From Cruorifilaria tuberocauda (Eukaryota; Nematoda; Chromadorea; Rhabditida; Onchocercidae): DNA of 64,000 nt. Below are positions 1-13,827 of this stretch, piece by piece. The notes beneath the pieces are model-generated. The model saw only the letters and a program-made list of their open reading frames with translations, did not search any database and had not been told where the DNA came from. The position numbers and the translations under genes are program-made. Positions within the stretch are counted from its first letter, which is position 1; each line of letters begins with the position of its first letter. The stretch covers positions 46,410-110,409 of the forward strand of contig JABVXU010000162.1 in the NCBI GenBank assembly GCA_013365365.1, in the 5' to 3' direction.

Positions 1-572
1 CATTGCTGAAAAATCATACTTTCAACGGCTCGAAGTAGTTCGATGCATTCTCAACAGATGATGGTTAGAGGAGGTGAAACATTAATGTGATGAATGCATC
101 TAGTCTATTTTCAAATAAAAAAATGAGTAAAGCGTAACAGGAAGATGTGCTTTGGTCTTGAGATACTAATTCCTAAATTACCATTAATAAACAATCCATC
201 GAGTGGAAGAAAAGTGCAAATTCACCGGGATTGAAATTAATAACCCGGAGTGAAGTATAATAAGTCCGCGTATCCACGTGCAATGCAGCAGTAGTAAGTA
301 ATGATATGATACAAAAGCCTGGGACCAGAGGTAGTCTTGTCCAGAAAAACTAGCAGGCATATTTCACGAAAAAACATATGCAACATATAATATACAATAC
401 GTGCATGCACAAAATTAGACCCAACCGTTTTAAAAATTCAAGTGCAATGTTTGGTTTGCAAAAAAATTCGAATACAGATAGATAATGAGTAAAGACAATG
501 CATGAATAGCACAAATATTTTATAACACAGAGATAAAGGAAACCCTTTAATTACTACATGGGTGATGATTTA
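1..572. other. 3' flank of DCAF1
   Basis: It follows the DCAF1 stop at 573. The stop codon itself overlaps an AATAAA-like string on the minus strand (complement TTTATT at 569-574). No coding signal is seen. Confidence 0.4.
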
Positions 573-3500
573 TTATTCTCGCTCAGCTCTTCGCTGCCTT
601 CGAAGTACTGGATTTAAAACTATTGAACTTGAACCCGGATGCATATCTGAATTTGCTGAATCTTCGTCAGGATTGTAGCTAACATCTACTTCCGTATCGC
701 TATCCGATTCCACTGCTAGCGCTTGAACTTGAAAAAATTTATCTCTCGAGCTCATTGTAAATATTTCGAACTTTTTAAAATCAGGTTTGAAAAAAATAAA
801 GAAATTTAATTTATATTGGATTACGAATAAAGTATCAAAACTTTCTTCCGTTTAATTTATGTGCGAAAAACTCAGCTGATTGGAAATCGAGTTTCCACCA
901 GCACATTTTTTATGATTTCCAAATTATACAATGAGAACGTACGTAGGCGAATATCACGTCGATTCGTGCCTGGATCAAAAACAATGTTTAGAGCCTCACG
1001 GTCACCGATTCGTAAAAGAACGCCATTATTTCGTTCCAAATTTTCGCCATTTTCCGAAACGTGATCGTTATCATTTGCCCACTAAATAAGTTTGAAAATT
1101 TCTCAGTTCCCGTTATACTGGAACTAACACTTCAAGCTTATTTGAAAAATTAAATTGGTTAATTTCTAAGCCTTCAGTATGCTAATTATTGTGCAAATTT
1201 CAAAACATATTATCGAACTAGTTATTGGTTATTAATTACCTAAACTAAGTCCAAAGAACGAACCTGTTCATCCTCATCATTTATACTGCCATTAAAACTA
1301 TGTGTCGATTCATATAAGGATCCATCAGTTTCGTCATCAGAATTCTCTTCGGATGAATCCGTAGCAGTCGTATCTCCAAGCGATGTATCCATTTCACTTG
1401 ATGAACCCACATCATCTTCATTATCGTCACCTGTTTCTTCCTTCAAACAATTCTTATTAACATTTCTAAACTTTTAACAAGAACTAAAAGATAACTACAT
1501 GCTACTCGGTAACGTAACCACCCAATAAAATTCAATTGAATATTTCTTGAACATGTTGAAATATAAGGAAAGTATAGATTCATGAAAAAATTTATAATTT
1601 TATCTTTCATTGTAATGCACAAAAAATGTACTTGCTCATCATCACATTCATCTGCTTCACGGCGTTTCCCAACTTCGTAGAGACGACAAACATTTTCTCG
1701 CAATTCTAACAAATCGTCTGCATTCCCATGAGCTTCAATCAAAGCCATATGCTGATCATTATGATCAGCACAAAAATCAAATAAAGCTCGTTTTGCGTCC
1801 ACTGTTGTAATTATCTATAAAAAAATTACTGCTACAACATTCCTTCTGAAAGGTAAAACTACTTCATATAGCTATAAAATAAACAAATAAGGAAAGGAGA
1901 GGCAAGTCTACTTTACATCACTTCAGCTCATTCCAAGGAATGAGACTGGAGCATACATATTGAGTAGCACACACAGCCTACTATTTATATTTTTAAATTA
2001 TACTTTGTAGGTTGTGGAGTCGAAAGTTCGAAATGAACAAGCAAATGTTTGACGAAAACGATCATCTATTTCTTCGACATCCAAATAAACTGCTGAAATT
2101 TTTCATAATTATTCGAGGAACTGTGCTAACATCTGCCAGATCAGTTTAGATCATATTAACATATAAAGATTCAGTTGCTTGCGGTCATCGGAATAATTGT
2201 TACCCTTTACCCAAGGCTAAAATTAGAATTTTCAGCAGAAGAGAAGAACATACATCCATAAATGGCATCTGTACCACCGCTAAATACAATTTTACATTGG
2301 TCGAGTGCACTGACACTATGCAGCAATTTGAAGTTACGCACATCCCACTGGAAATTCCATCATTAAATTAGTGAAATTTTATTTTATAGAGACTAAAAAA
2401 AGGCTTTATATCGTCTTGGATTTCATATGATCAATATGCAAAGTCTTCCGAATTTAAAAATCAGAATTAGTACAAAACCTCTGCACATAGGAGAGCTTTT
2501 GGAAAATTTTGAAGGCAGATTACATATAACATCTGACAAGAAAGAATCGCAAAGTAGCTAGCTCCAAAATTAAAAGATTGTAAGTCCAGGGAAAACCGTC
2601 CATTTGATTATATTCAAATATAACGAATCAATGCAAAACAAGAGTAATAGCGATTTAAAAAAACCCATTATAACGCTGCTGAACATAATCTATTAATTCT
2701 AAGACGAAAATGAAAAACAAACGAACCACTTCCGAATTAATGATAACTTCATTTCCACGTGGATGGAATATACCACAATTCACAGTATTCATTTTGTCAA
2801 ATTTGTGCACCATTTTCACTCCCAATCTCGGATCCCACAATATACCGTCATTCAATACTAATTCATCTCTCGGATCAAATGTTGCCCTGATTTAGCAATA
2901 AACTATTTAAGAACAGATGCAACTGTATGTTCCATGTCTTATCAATGAATTATACTAATTTTCTAATGGATTTCCATACTGTCAGGGAATATTTAATTTA
3001 AACATCACGTCGTGTTGTAATAATAACATTTACTTGAAAAGTTAAAATAGAATATCAAACAAGTATAATGTACATAAATTGTTGGCTCGCCTACCTTCAG
3101 TATACAAAAATTACTTATATCCAGCAAATATCCACGCAATTGTAAAGTAGCAACAGATTAGTTTCGGCTATAAATAGCGTAAGAAAGCTCTAACCTAATA
3201 ATCAACATTTTGATAAAACATGACACTGATGCCCATCTTTTTGCAAAAAAATGTAAATAATGAACTAACTTGTTGCGTGTATAATTATTTGCCAAAGTGT
3301 CATCAAAAAGACGAACCACAGCTCGACCAGTTTCCGTATCATAAATCTGGAGTTTTGGTTACACAGTGTCAGTGAATTATACTAACTTTGAAACGATTGC
3401 AGCCAGTTTCTCATTTGTTAATAATTATTAGTATGAAAGATTACCCTTTTTAAGGTAAACAAAAACACTAAACCAAAAAAATACCGTTGCTTTACTCCCT

Positions 3501-6500
3501 TGAGTTCCAATGATACGATCTTGAACTGTTTTATTAAACTCAACAAAATATTCGTCCGGGAAATTGATCATATGTTCTTGAGTTTCGCCGATACGCCAGA
3601 GTGAAGAAAGCGGCTTCACAAAAGCCGATGAAGTAAGCAACAGCGAGCCATCCTCAAAGAATTCGGTAATAACAGTGAAAAATTAAAAATTAAAATTAAT
3701 TCCTATTTAAATACCAAGTGTATAAAGCAAACTGAAAGGAAAAACAAAATGATTTACTTTTGATTGTTCGATACCAGTGATTGCACTATGATGGCATTCG
3801 GTATTCGATTCTTCTGCACCGGTATGTATATTAAACCAGTTCAAAGTCCCAGCATAGGAACCTAACAGTATGTGTTCATCATCAATCTGAAAAAAACAGA
3901 CAAAAATCTATCAAGAACCACAAGAAAAGTACGGTTCCCTATTTGAAAGTAAGAAATAAGGAAATGAAATCTATTTCTATGCAGTTTGAAAAATTACCGA
4001 AAAACTACAGCAAGTAAATGTCTCTTCGCTTTCCGTAAATGACCGTACTGGACGAAAACGACTGAAAGCAAAATGAATATCCTCTCTGAATCTTTCTCGA
4101 TTCCAAGCAACCGAAATTAACTGAAATTAAGAAATCATTATTTTTTTCAATTTCCAATATGACTTGTTTTGCAAACCGATTAAAAAACGACTAACAAATA
4201 TAGCTTAAAACAAACGAGTTACGTTTCATCTTCTGATAATTTAAATGAAATAACTTACCGGACGTCTTAAAAATCGATTGGCAATATTTTTTGGAGCAAA
4301 ACGTTTACGCTGCGGTTCCGGACAGTGATGTGGACTGCAATGAAAACATTACGGGTTTGTCTTCTCGAAATTATTTGACTAAAAAAATCGTTTTCTAAAA
4401 AAATTTTAACTTAATGGACTGTTCTGGGAAATTACATGAACATTTCACTGCAACATACTAGTAAAGTGAGAAGGGAGGACACGTGGATACCGGATTACAA
4501 CACGACGAATGCTGCTTCCTGAAAAATAATTCAAATGTTAGGATTTACTGCAAAGCTCCATCTTTGTTTCACTTCAAAATAAATCAAGTTGAAATGATAC
4601 CTGAAAAAATCAATGATAATTTCGTCCAGATCTTTCGGAGGAACTGGCATCACCGATGGCAATTGAGGACTTATGACACTTTCACCGCTGCTGGTGACTT
4701 CTATTTTTCTAAGGTTTGAACAGCTACTTGCAACGGATGCTCCTGGCGAACTCCCATCAAAATGACGACCTAAGAAAACAAGCATACAAAAAGGAAAAAA
4801 ATAAATAAATAATAGAAAATGAAGAAAAATGACGATAGCAATGATTTTTTTTTGAAATCATGAAGAATTTATTAGTTTGAAAGAATATGCACTGAAAAGA
4901 TATGCAATAGTTGCTTATTACTCCCATACAGCAGCTTTGAGCGTGATAAGTACACATTATTTCCTAAAATCCCCTATCTTCCCAAAACAAAAAAAAAAAA
5001 ATTCATGTACCAGTAATGCTCAACATCTTTGTTGATTTTGGTATAGATATTGAGGTTGAGGAACTTATTTGGTCTCGCTGTTCGTTAACTGGTGTATGAT
5101 CTGTCCTTTAACAAGAAAAATCTGCATGAATGAACACAGCACTTTAAATGCAATCAACTGTTTAAAGAATATAAGGTTCCCTGCCGAAAAAGAAAAACGA
5201 ACACCGATTCCACGAAAGTCTGTTTGCAAAACTTTAGACAAGGCACTTACTTTTACCTATTATTTGATAAAATATGGTAATAATATGCAATTTGAAGATA
5301 AGGCTTTTTTACTAATAGCAATTCAAAATATATTCTTTTAAAATATGACATGTTAACTTGAAATCTTACGCAATGGAAGATACTACTGATTGTTCACTTT
5401 TTCGACGTCGACTGCTACCACCAAAAGTGCTCAAAATTAAAGTTTTTCCTGATACAATATCGCTGTTGACATCAGAAAACGTATTTTCAAAACGTTTCGG
5501 CTGAAAGACTCCCTTCTATAAATTATGGAACCCTCAGAATCATTCGTGTTTAATGTCGAAAAAAAGGAAATTACCAATGCACCGATAGAACGCAGACGAG
5601 TGGAAACACGACTTGCAGGTATATCAGGTAAACTGGCTTCAACTTTTAAATTATCCGCTGTTTTGAGCAGACCCTTTTTAATCAGATGTTGATGTATCAG
5701 TTGCAATAATTCTTTGTCATTGTAAACAACTTTAGTATGAGCAACAATATGCCATTTCCAAAGCTTTTCCTGTAATATTCACAAAATACGCTTATAGCAA
5801 TTATATGTGATTCTCGTGTGAATAATAAGTTTATCTCATTAGACATCATCATATTAAAAAAAATATGAGTAGAACATATACTTTCGTCAGATCTTTCGGA
5901 AAATCATGGATCCGCTTTTTGGTGACTTTTTCAAACAGCAAATGAGCTTGCTCACAAAATTTAGCGTGTTCAGCACGTCGTTCTTGCAGAACAGGCTCAC
6001 GCATCAAACCTGAAATCGAGATAGAAGATATTGGAGAAAAAAACGCAATAATATATTAAAAGCTCCATCTAAAAAAAGTGACTTGGATTGATGGAGGAAA
6101 AAAGACTGCAACTGAAACGATACCGCAAAGCTCGCTGTTTGCAATAAGCGGCATTACTTCAAGAATCTGACGAACACTTTCGGAACGTGCCAAGCCGTTG
6201 AGAGCCTGACATGCGATTCCGCGAAGTGCATCTGCTTCTGCGATTGGTGTTTCCGTGTACAACAGTTTTTTTAAAATCTACAAAAAAAATACATCCGGTG
6301 AGATATGAACCGAAACAAAAATGAAAAAGGATAAGAATAAATAGTTGTTTTACTTTCCAAACAATGATGTGTAGGTTTTCATTTTGAATTAATTCGTTCG
6401 TTATTTAAGACGACAGAACTAATTAAGATATCATCCCGCAAAAGCGGGAATTAATTTTTAGCAAACATCCTCTATAATCTTAAGGTTTTTCTATATAATA

Positions 6501-9500
6501 TTTAGAAACAGCACAACTAATCCTCGAGGCTGTTAAAAAAATAAAGAGCTTCGGAGCTACATACATGGAGTAGTAAAACAACTTGTTGCTTTGAGAAACT
6601 CGAAAAATAAACAGAATTCAAAGTAGTTTAATTGCATTCTACATTATATGAACAAGCATGGACGTAAGATATAACGAAAAATGTGCATAAGGTAGAACCT
6701 ATGCTCTAATAGGAAAAATCTTATGAAGACTAAAAAGCACCATAATCCCATTATTCCTCCGAACAGTACTCCACACTTTTTCTAGAAAAAATTCCATTTG
6801 TGCTTTTCTTTGTTTTCGAATTTTATAAGGGGTTCCAAAACTTCGGCAGCTTATTCGAGAATCAAAGGAGCATATTAAAATATCACTAGTTGAAGGAGAT
6901 ATAGCCAAACGTCCACTGTGCTGAAAAAGATGACTGTCTCCATATTTTGTTATTCCTCGACAACTAGCTGGGTAACAAACACCATTTTTGTGGTGTTCAT
7001 TTCACACAAAAATCTAAATTTGAACAAATCAAATACCAAAAACCATTCGTACATTTTATTTCATGTATATGGCTTGCTGCTCCATCCATATGTGCCTACC
7101 TCAACATAGCTAAAATTTCTCGTTCAACAACGATTAAATCCTACTAGAACATAAAAACAAAGAAATTCAACTCACTCGTTCTAGTGGAGCACATACACAA
7201 TTTATGATCACTCTCAAAGCAGCGAACTGAATTTCAGAGTCTGCTATCATTTCGCCTTCACAGAATTCCAGAATTGTTCTAAAATTTGGATTTCATGGAA
7301 TTATTTTAAAAAAATCAAACTTCGCTACGTATAAAATTTCTATGATCTCATTCGTAGTTCCTCTCTAACACTAAACTGAGCATACTTGGTTAAACAAGTA
7401 TATGTTTACCCAACAGATTCAACATTCTGGTCCCGTATTTTCAACGTACTTTCGCAAATATCCATTTGGATTCGAGGTACGGCAGAACACATCCATAAAA
7501 CCTTGAGTGGAAAATCGTTATTAATTGAGTTAGTAAGCGACTATGACAGAAATTTAATGATTTGTGTATCATGAAACCAAACTAAATTCTCTCTCAAAAT
7601 CACTGTGAATTATTTTCAACAGCTGTTGAGGAAAATGAATTAAAAAAAAAGTAATTCATTTCTATCATTTCTATCAAATGAGAGTAAAAAAATCCAATAA
7701 CCAGTAAGTGAATTAAACGAGAGCGATTTAATGCAGCGAAGAGCTGAAACATAAAACAACTAACATCAAGAGACATTTTGAGAATTTCAATTTTTGAACC
7801 GCCATTCCAAGAATTAGCTATACCAACTAAGAAATACATAGTGCGAATAACTCCTAGACGCTTCAGCTCTTCAACCGGTCGCCAAGAAGAATGCAGACCC
7901 AGAGTATGTAGCAGAATCCAAACGCAAGTCTTCAAATTTTCGTCATCGAGATGCATCCCCTGTAAAAAAGAAACTTTTGCGGGAAAAGACAGCAAGAAAA
8001 ACAAAAAAAGAATTTCTGAATTAACACCTCCTACTTAATAATTTAATAATAATTACATGCTCAGCAAGAAACATTTACCTTATTAGCTGGTAAGCCATGG
8101 ACACATGAAGGAACGACGACATCTTTAAGACATTGTAAACGAGATACATGTGTTCGTTTCAGATGTTCCACTTTAACAAAGATATGAGCAGCCATATAAC
8201 TGAAACATCACTTGCATGAACATCAGATAGAAAGAATCAGAACTATGCAGACTAAGTAGTCTAGCAATCAATTATCAAATAATTATTTTGATCAAGCAGT
8301 ATCTAAAATTCCTTGAAAATGCTCGCAATTGAGAAAAATACCTTCTGAACGCCATGCAAGTATTTCGAATAGCTTGCATACTAGTATAAAGATGTTCATC
8401 AGAAAGAACGCTTTCCGAATCTTCTTGTAAAAGAGTTAAGGTTGAAATCTGGAATAAAAAAATGATAGAAACCGAGACTCGGGATCTATTTATTTATCAA
8501 ATAATATTTTATATCAAAAAAATCATTGATTTTTTTCAGTAATTTCCAGTAATATAAAATATTTCCCTATCACTTGAATTTAAATAATTTTCTCTTGCAA
8601 ACATGGCGAAAAAATGCAGAAACAACAGATGAAAACATGGACGACAGACTGAACATTTCTACAACACGTTTCCGAAGGTTTTAATCAAAAATCAAAAATT
8701 ACTGCCATTATTAGTATTTGTAACCAGAAACTACTTAAGAAAATAAGGAAATTTTGGTTTGGAATGTTCACATAATTAAACAAGCGCCGAGGTCCATCAT
8801 AATCATCGAATCGTTCAAGTATAGGTCGAAATTGGAATGCGTGAGTAAAAAACATGGAAGAACCAGCGCGACCACTTTCATAACTGTGCTCCAAAAGCCA
8901 CAAAGCGTAACTGGAAATAAAGCTTAGGAACTTCATGAGAAACAATTTTCACCGGTACTAACTTATCTTAAAAGTACCAAATTTAAAGAAAGTTTAAAGC
9001 AATAATATGATTAAAACAATTTATAGTCAAAGCAGGCTTTGGTGTCGTCCAGCAAAACACAATCACTTTCCTATTTCAAAATCTATCCTTCATTTGGATA
9101 GATTTTGAAATAGGAAAGTGGTTGTGTTTTTTTGGTATGCATTTATTCTAATTCTTGACATCCTGGTTTTTGGGATTCAGTATCAGATTTAGATATTTCG
9201 TCAGTCTATATATTGTCTTTAAAGGTTGTCGGTCATAGCGGTGTTGGAGTTATAAATATGGCGAGAATGGTAGTTATGTTATGATTCTTTTATGAAGTCT
9301 TTGGATGATTTAGGTGTTGGTAAGTTTCGTTTATTTGATGTTGATAACTGTTGTGTTTTCCGATTGAAGTGAATGTCGCTTTTTACTGTACTTCTGATGA
9401 TCATCGTTGAAAGGTCTCTTCTTTACCGATGACTGACGAAATATTCAAAGGAATTCAAGGACCACATCATTACAAAAGCTGGTATCATCACAGTGTCCCC

Positions 9501-12500
9501 AATAATATCTCATCGAATCAAAAACAAAATAGAAGAATAGCTTACTACACAAGTTCATTAAGAGTTTGCTCCGGTAAAAGGCAAACACCTTCCATTGCAT
9601 CTGCATTATAAGCCAAATAATATAGACATGTTCCAACAACAACTGATGCCAAAGAGTCACGTTCTATACGAATCAAAAGGTCAACGCCACCGGCAGCTAC
9701 AAAATCTAGCGCGAGTCTACGATGAACCAAAAGACCGGCAAGATACTGAAAAACAAACCGCAACTCAAGAAAATAAAAATTAAAGCTGATGTCTGAATTG
9801 TTTATAAAACTATTTCTTCGAAAAACAATTTCAATTGATGAGACTGAAAACCTAACGTTAACATTTGACAGACATATAAGATCAAAAACAATTATTTATC
9901 GATAATGAACCTTTAAAACATCAAATATAAGACGGCTGTCGTGATTCCGAGCACCTTCCAGATAGCGCAGAACAAGATCCAATGAGCGATTCTCGTAGGT
10001 TTCTTTCAAAAGCTGAAATATATTGCCTAAGTCATTCTAAAATGAATAATATACAGTTACTGTATATACAAAAAATGCCAGATTACTATCTATATAAAAA
10101 CAAAGGCACAATATTAAAAGTTTATTCAGCTTTGTGAATCAAAAAAAAAACTGATATATTCGTAAACTATCTCAAAAAAAGTAAATAAAATACATCTTGA
10201 TATTCTCCAACAGGTGTAAGGTATTGAATAATTAAGCGCTGTTCCATAACAGTTGTTAGAGGAAAGATTCGGTACTCTCCAAGACGCCGCTTTTGCATCA
10301 CAGCCCATTGACTATTACTTTTCCCATCAACAAATGATGCCAGCGATACTGTGCTTGAAATACCAGTCTAAAAACAAGGAAATAAAAACTGTACTAGAGT
10401 TCTACGATGCCAAATAAACGACACCAAAATATAAAAACTATCTCTTGTACATTTAAACTACATTTAAACATTTACTGGAAATATACAAATAATACCATAT
10501 TTTATCAAAAAACAATTGTTTGATAATCTGTAATAAAGGAAAATAATTCAAACATGAAGAACAACTAAATTAAATGAAAATAAGGAATTTATTCGGAGTA
10601 ATAACGTCTAATTTGAACAAATTTTATAAAAGCACTTACACGCTGTTCTGTATCTAGTTTGACTTTTTTCCGCGGCGGAATGATCATTTCTAAACTCTCA
10701 GGTACTGAAGGCTCGTAAATTGGTTCACTGAAAGTGCATAAATTGAAGACAAGGATTTAACAATTTCTTGTTTAAAAACGATTCATTTACACATAAACTC
10801 AAAGAACATGAAATAAACCGTATTCTTAAGGTGGATTTTCTTTCTTTACTGTATATGTATCCAGTGAAAGTCCTCCTAGCAACTGCGGTGGATGAACCAG
10901 ACGCTTCTTCTCCAGAGCATTTTGTTGTTTCGCGCTCTTTCAAAATCTAAAACAAATCAAGCTTTCTGAAAGTACTAGACATTATTTTAAATTACATTCT
11001 CTGCTTCTGTAGAGTTTTTAAGTATGCAAATTATAAAACAACGACACTGACACAAAAGAATTGTCCAGTCAGCCCTTAAATTAATTAAATCCCAATCTCC
11101 TTATAATGATTAACGCCACTAATGCTTAGTGGGAATTAATGCTAGCAGTACTTTTCCCATTCCTACGAAACAGATTTTAGATCTCGGATATGAATTTTAT
11201 GAACAAGCTTCAATTTACTTAATATCTTCATTTCTTTTTAATCCTTTTTCTGTTTCTTATGTAGTTTAAAAACATGAGCCACCAACATCAGCCAATGAAG
11301 GTCTTTCACCGGTATGAAATGTTTCCCTGGGAATACCAGCAAATGGACCATTATCTTCAATATCTTCCTCTTTATTTTCCTTGTCTGGTTCTGATACTTC
11401 AATAGTTTCTTGTTTCTCTTTTTCCATTCGTTCCTGGAAAGCATAGAAAAAATGAAGAGATAATTTATAAGATTGGCAGATGGGTTTGAATATATTATAA
11501 GTAGACAAAATAACTTACAAATAAATCCTTCAAACGTCGCAATGCAATTGGAATGAGAGCAGAGTTTTCTATTTTAAGGCTACTTGCAACACTTGTTACA
11601 TCTAAGGCGGCAGCAAGCAAACCAAAAGAGTATGCCCTTAAATAGCAGTTGGTTGTATCAGTTTCCGCCCATCTGTAAAGTTGTGGTAACAAACCTTCTG
11701 GTTCCTGAAATATTTCCATACATGAAAAATTTGAACACTTCACAAAACTTCATTTAATAATTCTTTTCCGAATTCCTGAGAAACCGAAACATTCTTGGAC
11801 ACTATTTTTTTGAGGAAGCAGGAATGTTAATACAAAGAAATTAATTGGAAAATTGCTAATTATTAAAACTGACCGATAAGACAGCAGAATCTAAACCGGG
11901 AATAAGATTGAGCAACAATCTTGCGGAGGCAATATTTAATTCAATGTCATCGCGAGACATCAAGTAAGACACAAGGAGCTGGAAAAAGATTTTCAGCATA
12001 AAATAGTAACAAAAAACAAATTAAAATGATGTAGGAACATTATAATTCCCACAAAATTCACCCCCACAAAGTTTTTTTTAACCTTGTTCATAAATTCTTC
12101 GTAGCGACTAATAACTTTCAACAAGTGGCCGAGGATGCATGATGGATATGTTTTGGCCGGATGACGATCATCTAGAGGATCAGGATCTTGCTTCAAAAAA
12201 TCATCAGTTGCTTCTTCTATTAGTTCCGAAAGTCTGCAACGTTCTTTTAATAATCACAAACGTTTGGTGAAGTTAGCCAAAAAAATTTTGGAAGATGCTA
12301 ATCCGAACAAACAGCATCTTTTCTTTTTTCGAAGTTTTTTGAAGATTCACTTCAATATTCTGGGTTTTTTTCAAAAAATAAATATATATTCCCTCAATTC
12401 CGGAAAAAACCGTGGCAAACCTTATAAGAGATGGCTTGACACTGAAGGAAGGATTATCATTTTCAGCTTCCCAAACAGCGAGAATGGCTTGCAATTCTCC

Positions 12501-12583
12501 CGCCGCACTCGACTGGCTTGGATGAGGCAAATGGGTCGCGTGTGTCCCGTGGTTTGACCGTGACATTGAAATGGAAAATTAAT
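573..12583 (-). CDS. dcaf-1: DCAF1 (VprBP) homologue, CRL4 ubiquitin ligase substrate receptor
   Basis: DCAF1 bridges DDB1-CUL4 to substrates. About 35 exons read on this strand, in order. The start is ATG 12566-12564, 17 bases after an acceptor at 12583. The N-terminal helical-repeat region includes 12238-12084, with '[10 protein letters not shown]' (vertebrate: DPDPFDDRHP), 11706-11518, 10367-10195, '[20 protein letters not shown]', and 9763-9547, '[14 protein letters not shown]'. It continues through 8912-8747, 8450-8342, 8201-8084, 7962-7704, 7508-7408, 7280-7177, 6904-6712 and 6281-6123. A LisH motif is at 5770-5575 ('[18 protein letters not shown]'). WD40 repeats run from about 4122 to 2009; they carry two DWD-type boxes, 'ILWDPR' (2888-2740) and 'VWDVR' (2349-2244), the expected DDB1 contacts. 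'[10 protein letters not shown]' (1816-1631) and an acidic tail (about 1439-1263) follow. Two last exons (1081-943, 727-573) join in phase. Estimated length is near the human 1,507 residues. Family assignment is secure; exact exon ends are not. Confidence 0.93.
9054..9130. repeat. Near-perfect 35-bp inverted repeat (hairpin) in a DCAF1 intron
   Basis: Left arm 9054-9088 and right arm 9096-9130 are reverse complements around a 7-base loop (9089-9095). The only mismatch is T9063 against G9121, which is a G-U pair in plus-strand RNA but an A-C mismatch in minus-strand RNA. It lies in the DCAF1 intron between the exons at 9763-9547 and 8912-8747. The pairing is tighter than in a typical animal microRNA precursor. 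Confidence 0.9.
9131..9428. other. T/G-rich intron segment with strand skew
   Basis: This part of the DCAF1 intron is rich in T and G and poor in C on the plus strand, unlike flanking introns. No frame is open for long and no domain is recognised. It directly follows the hairpin at 9054-9130, so the two may have arrived together. That is inference only. Confidence 0.4.
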
Positions 12584-13827
12584 CTGGAAATGAACTTTAT
12601 ATAAAGACTGGGAAATGTGGACAATATGTAAATTTCATTCTCGAAATCGCTGAATTTTAGATTTTCCTACGTTCCACATATAAATGCAATAACGCACACA
12701 ACGTCTCCCTAACATTCCCAGCCACCCACATTTTAACATAACTTCGGGACTAGAAAGCAAATCCCTAACATTTTACGTTTGCGCAACACCCGAAATCCTC
12801 CATCACGAACCAAGTTTCTATAAATCACTAAGAAGACCGCAATGAAAACACTGTTTACCCCGCAATATATCAAAATGTGAACTTTTCAAACATTGAATCG
12901 TCGATCATACAGAATTAGGCTTTTTTCACTTACTAACGTGGTGATGGATCGAATTCAGTATTTATTACTTATCTCTATTTTTCTGATTGTATAATATACG
13001 ATTCAACAACATATTAAAAACGATCTTTGACAGTCTTCAGTGCTTGACAGACTGGTCAAACAGATCACACAAAAAGTTACATAGGAATTTTGGTCATTCT
13101 TTTTATGATTGACTCATTTTTCGACTAGAAGGGCATAAAAAACTTTGTAGTTCACAATAAAATGGTACGCGACACACACATTTAAAGGTGAAAAATTAAA
13201 CAAAATGGTAGTTGTTCAATGCTTTAAAAAAATTACCATACAGTTATTAAAACTTTGTTATTCAAATGTGTGATTTTGAAAGCTGATAAATTTTAACAAA
13301 TTAATACATAAGAGTAAGAATAAAACTATTTAAGTATAAACAATAACTTCTCTATTAATATGCGAAAAACCTTAAATCAAATTTGTTTAATGTTTCAACT
13401 TATCAAATTACCACGAGTTTATTAAATAATTTTATCTCACAGAGAGACAACACGGCCGATAGAAAACACTAGTGCATTCCACTTCTAAATTAAGATCAAC
13501 GAAAATCATTATTTGGTGAAGACACTATACCTTCTGCTATTAGTTTTTTAATTTATTATCGTTTTTCCTTAGAATGTAATGTGGACATTAAAAGCTATAT
13601 AAAATTCATGCATATAAGCAAACTGATCACTCGTGCTGTTAGTTGCGACAAAGCGCATTTGTTTGCACTTAATATAGCTAACCATTTGCCCAAAATGATC
13701 ATCTTACAGAGAGTATTGCAACAGAATAGCGCCGAATATAGGAGTCAAAATTAATATTAGCTCAGCAACAACGATCATTGCTCGAGTTCATTTTGTACTT
13801 TTATTTCATCATTTCTTCGTTTTAACG
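12584..13827. promoter_or_regulatory. Intergenic spacer between divergent genes
   Basis: The DCAF1 leader acceptor (CAG at 12586-12584, minus strand) is the left edge and the start codon of a plus-strand unit at 13828 is the right edge. The spacer must hold the promoters of both divergent units. It is AT-rich, and I see no long open frame, TATA pattern or repeat that I can defend. Confidence 0.4.

Noticed and set aside
861..1064. Plus-strand 67-codon ORF
   Set aside because: It is the antisense shadow of the minus-strand DCAF1 exon 1081-943, which has in-phase splice sites.
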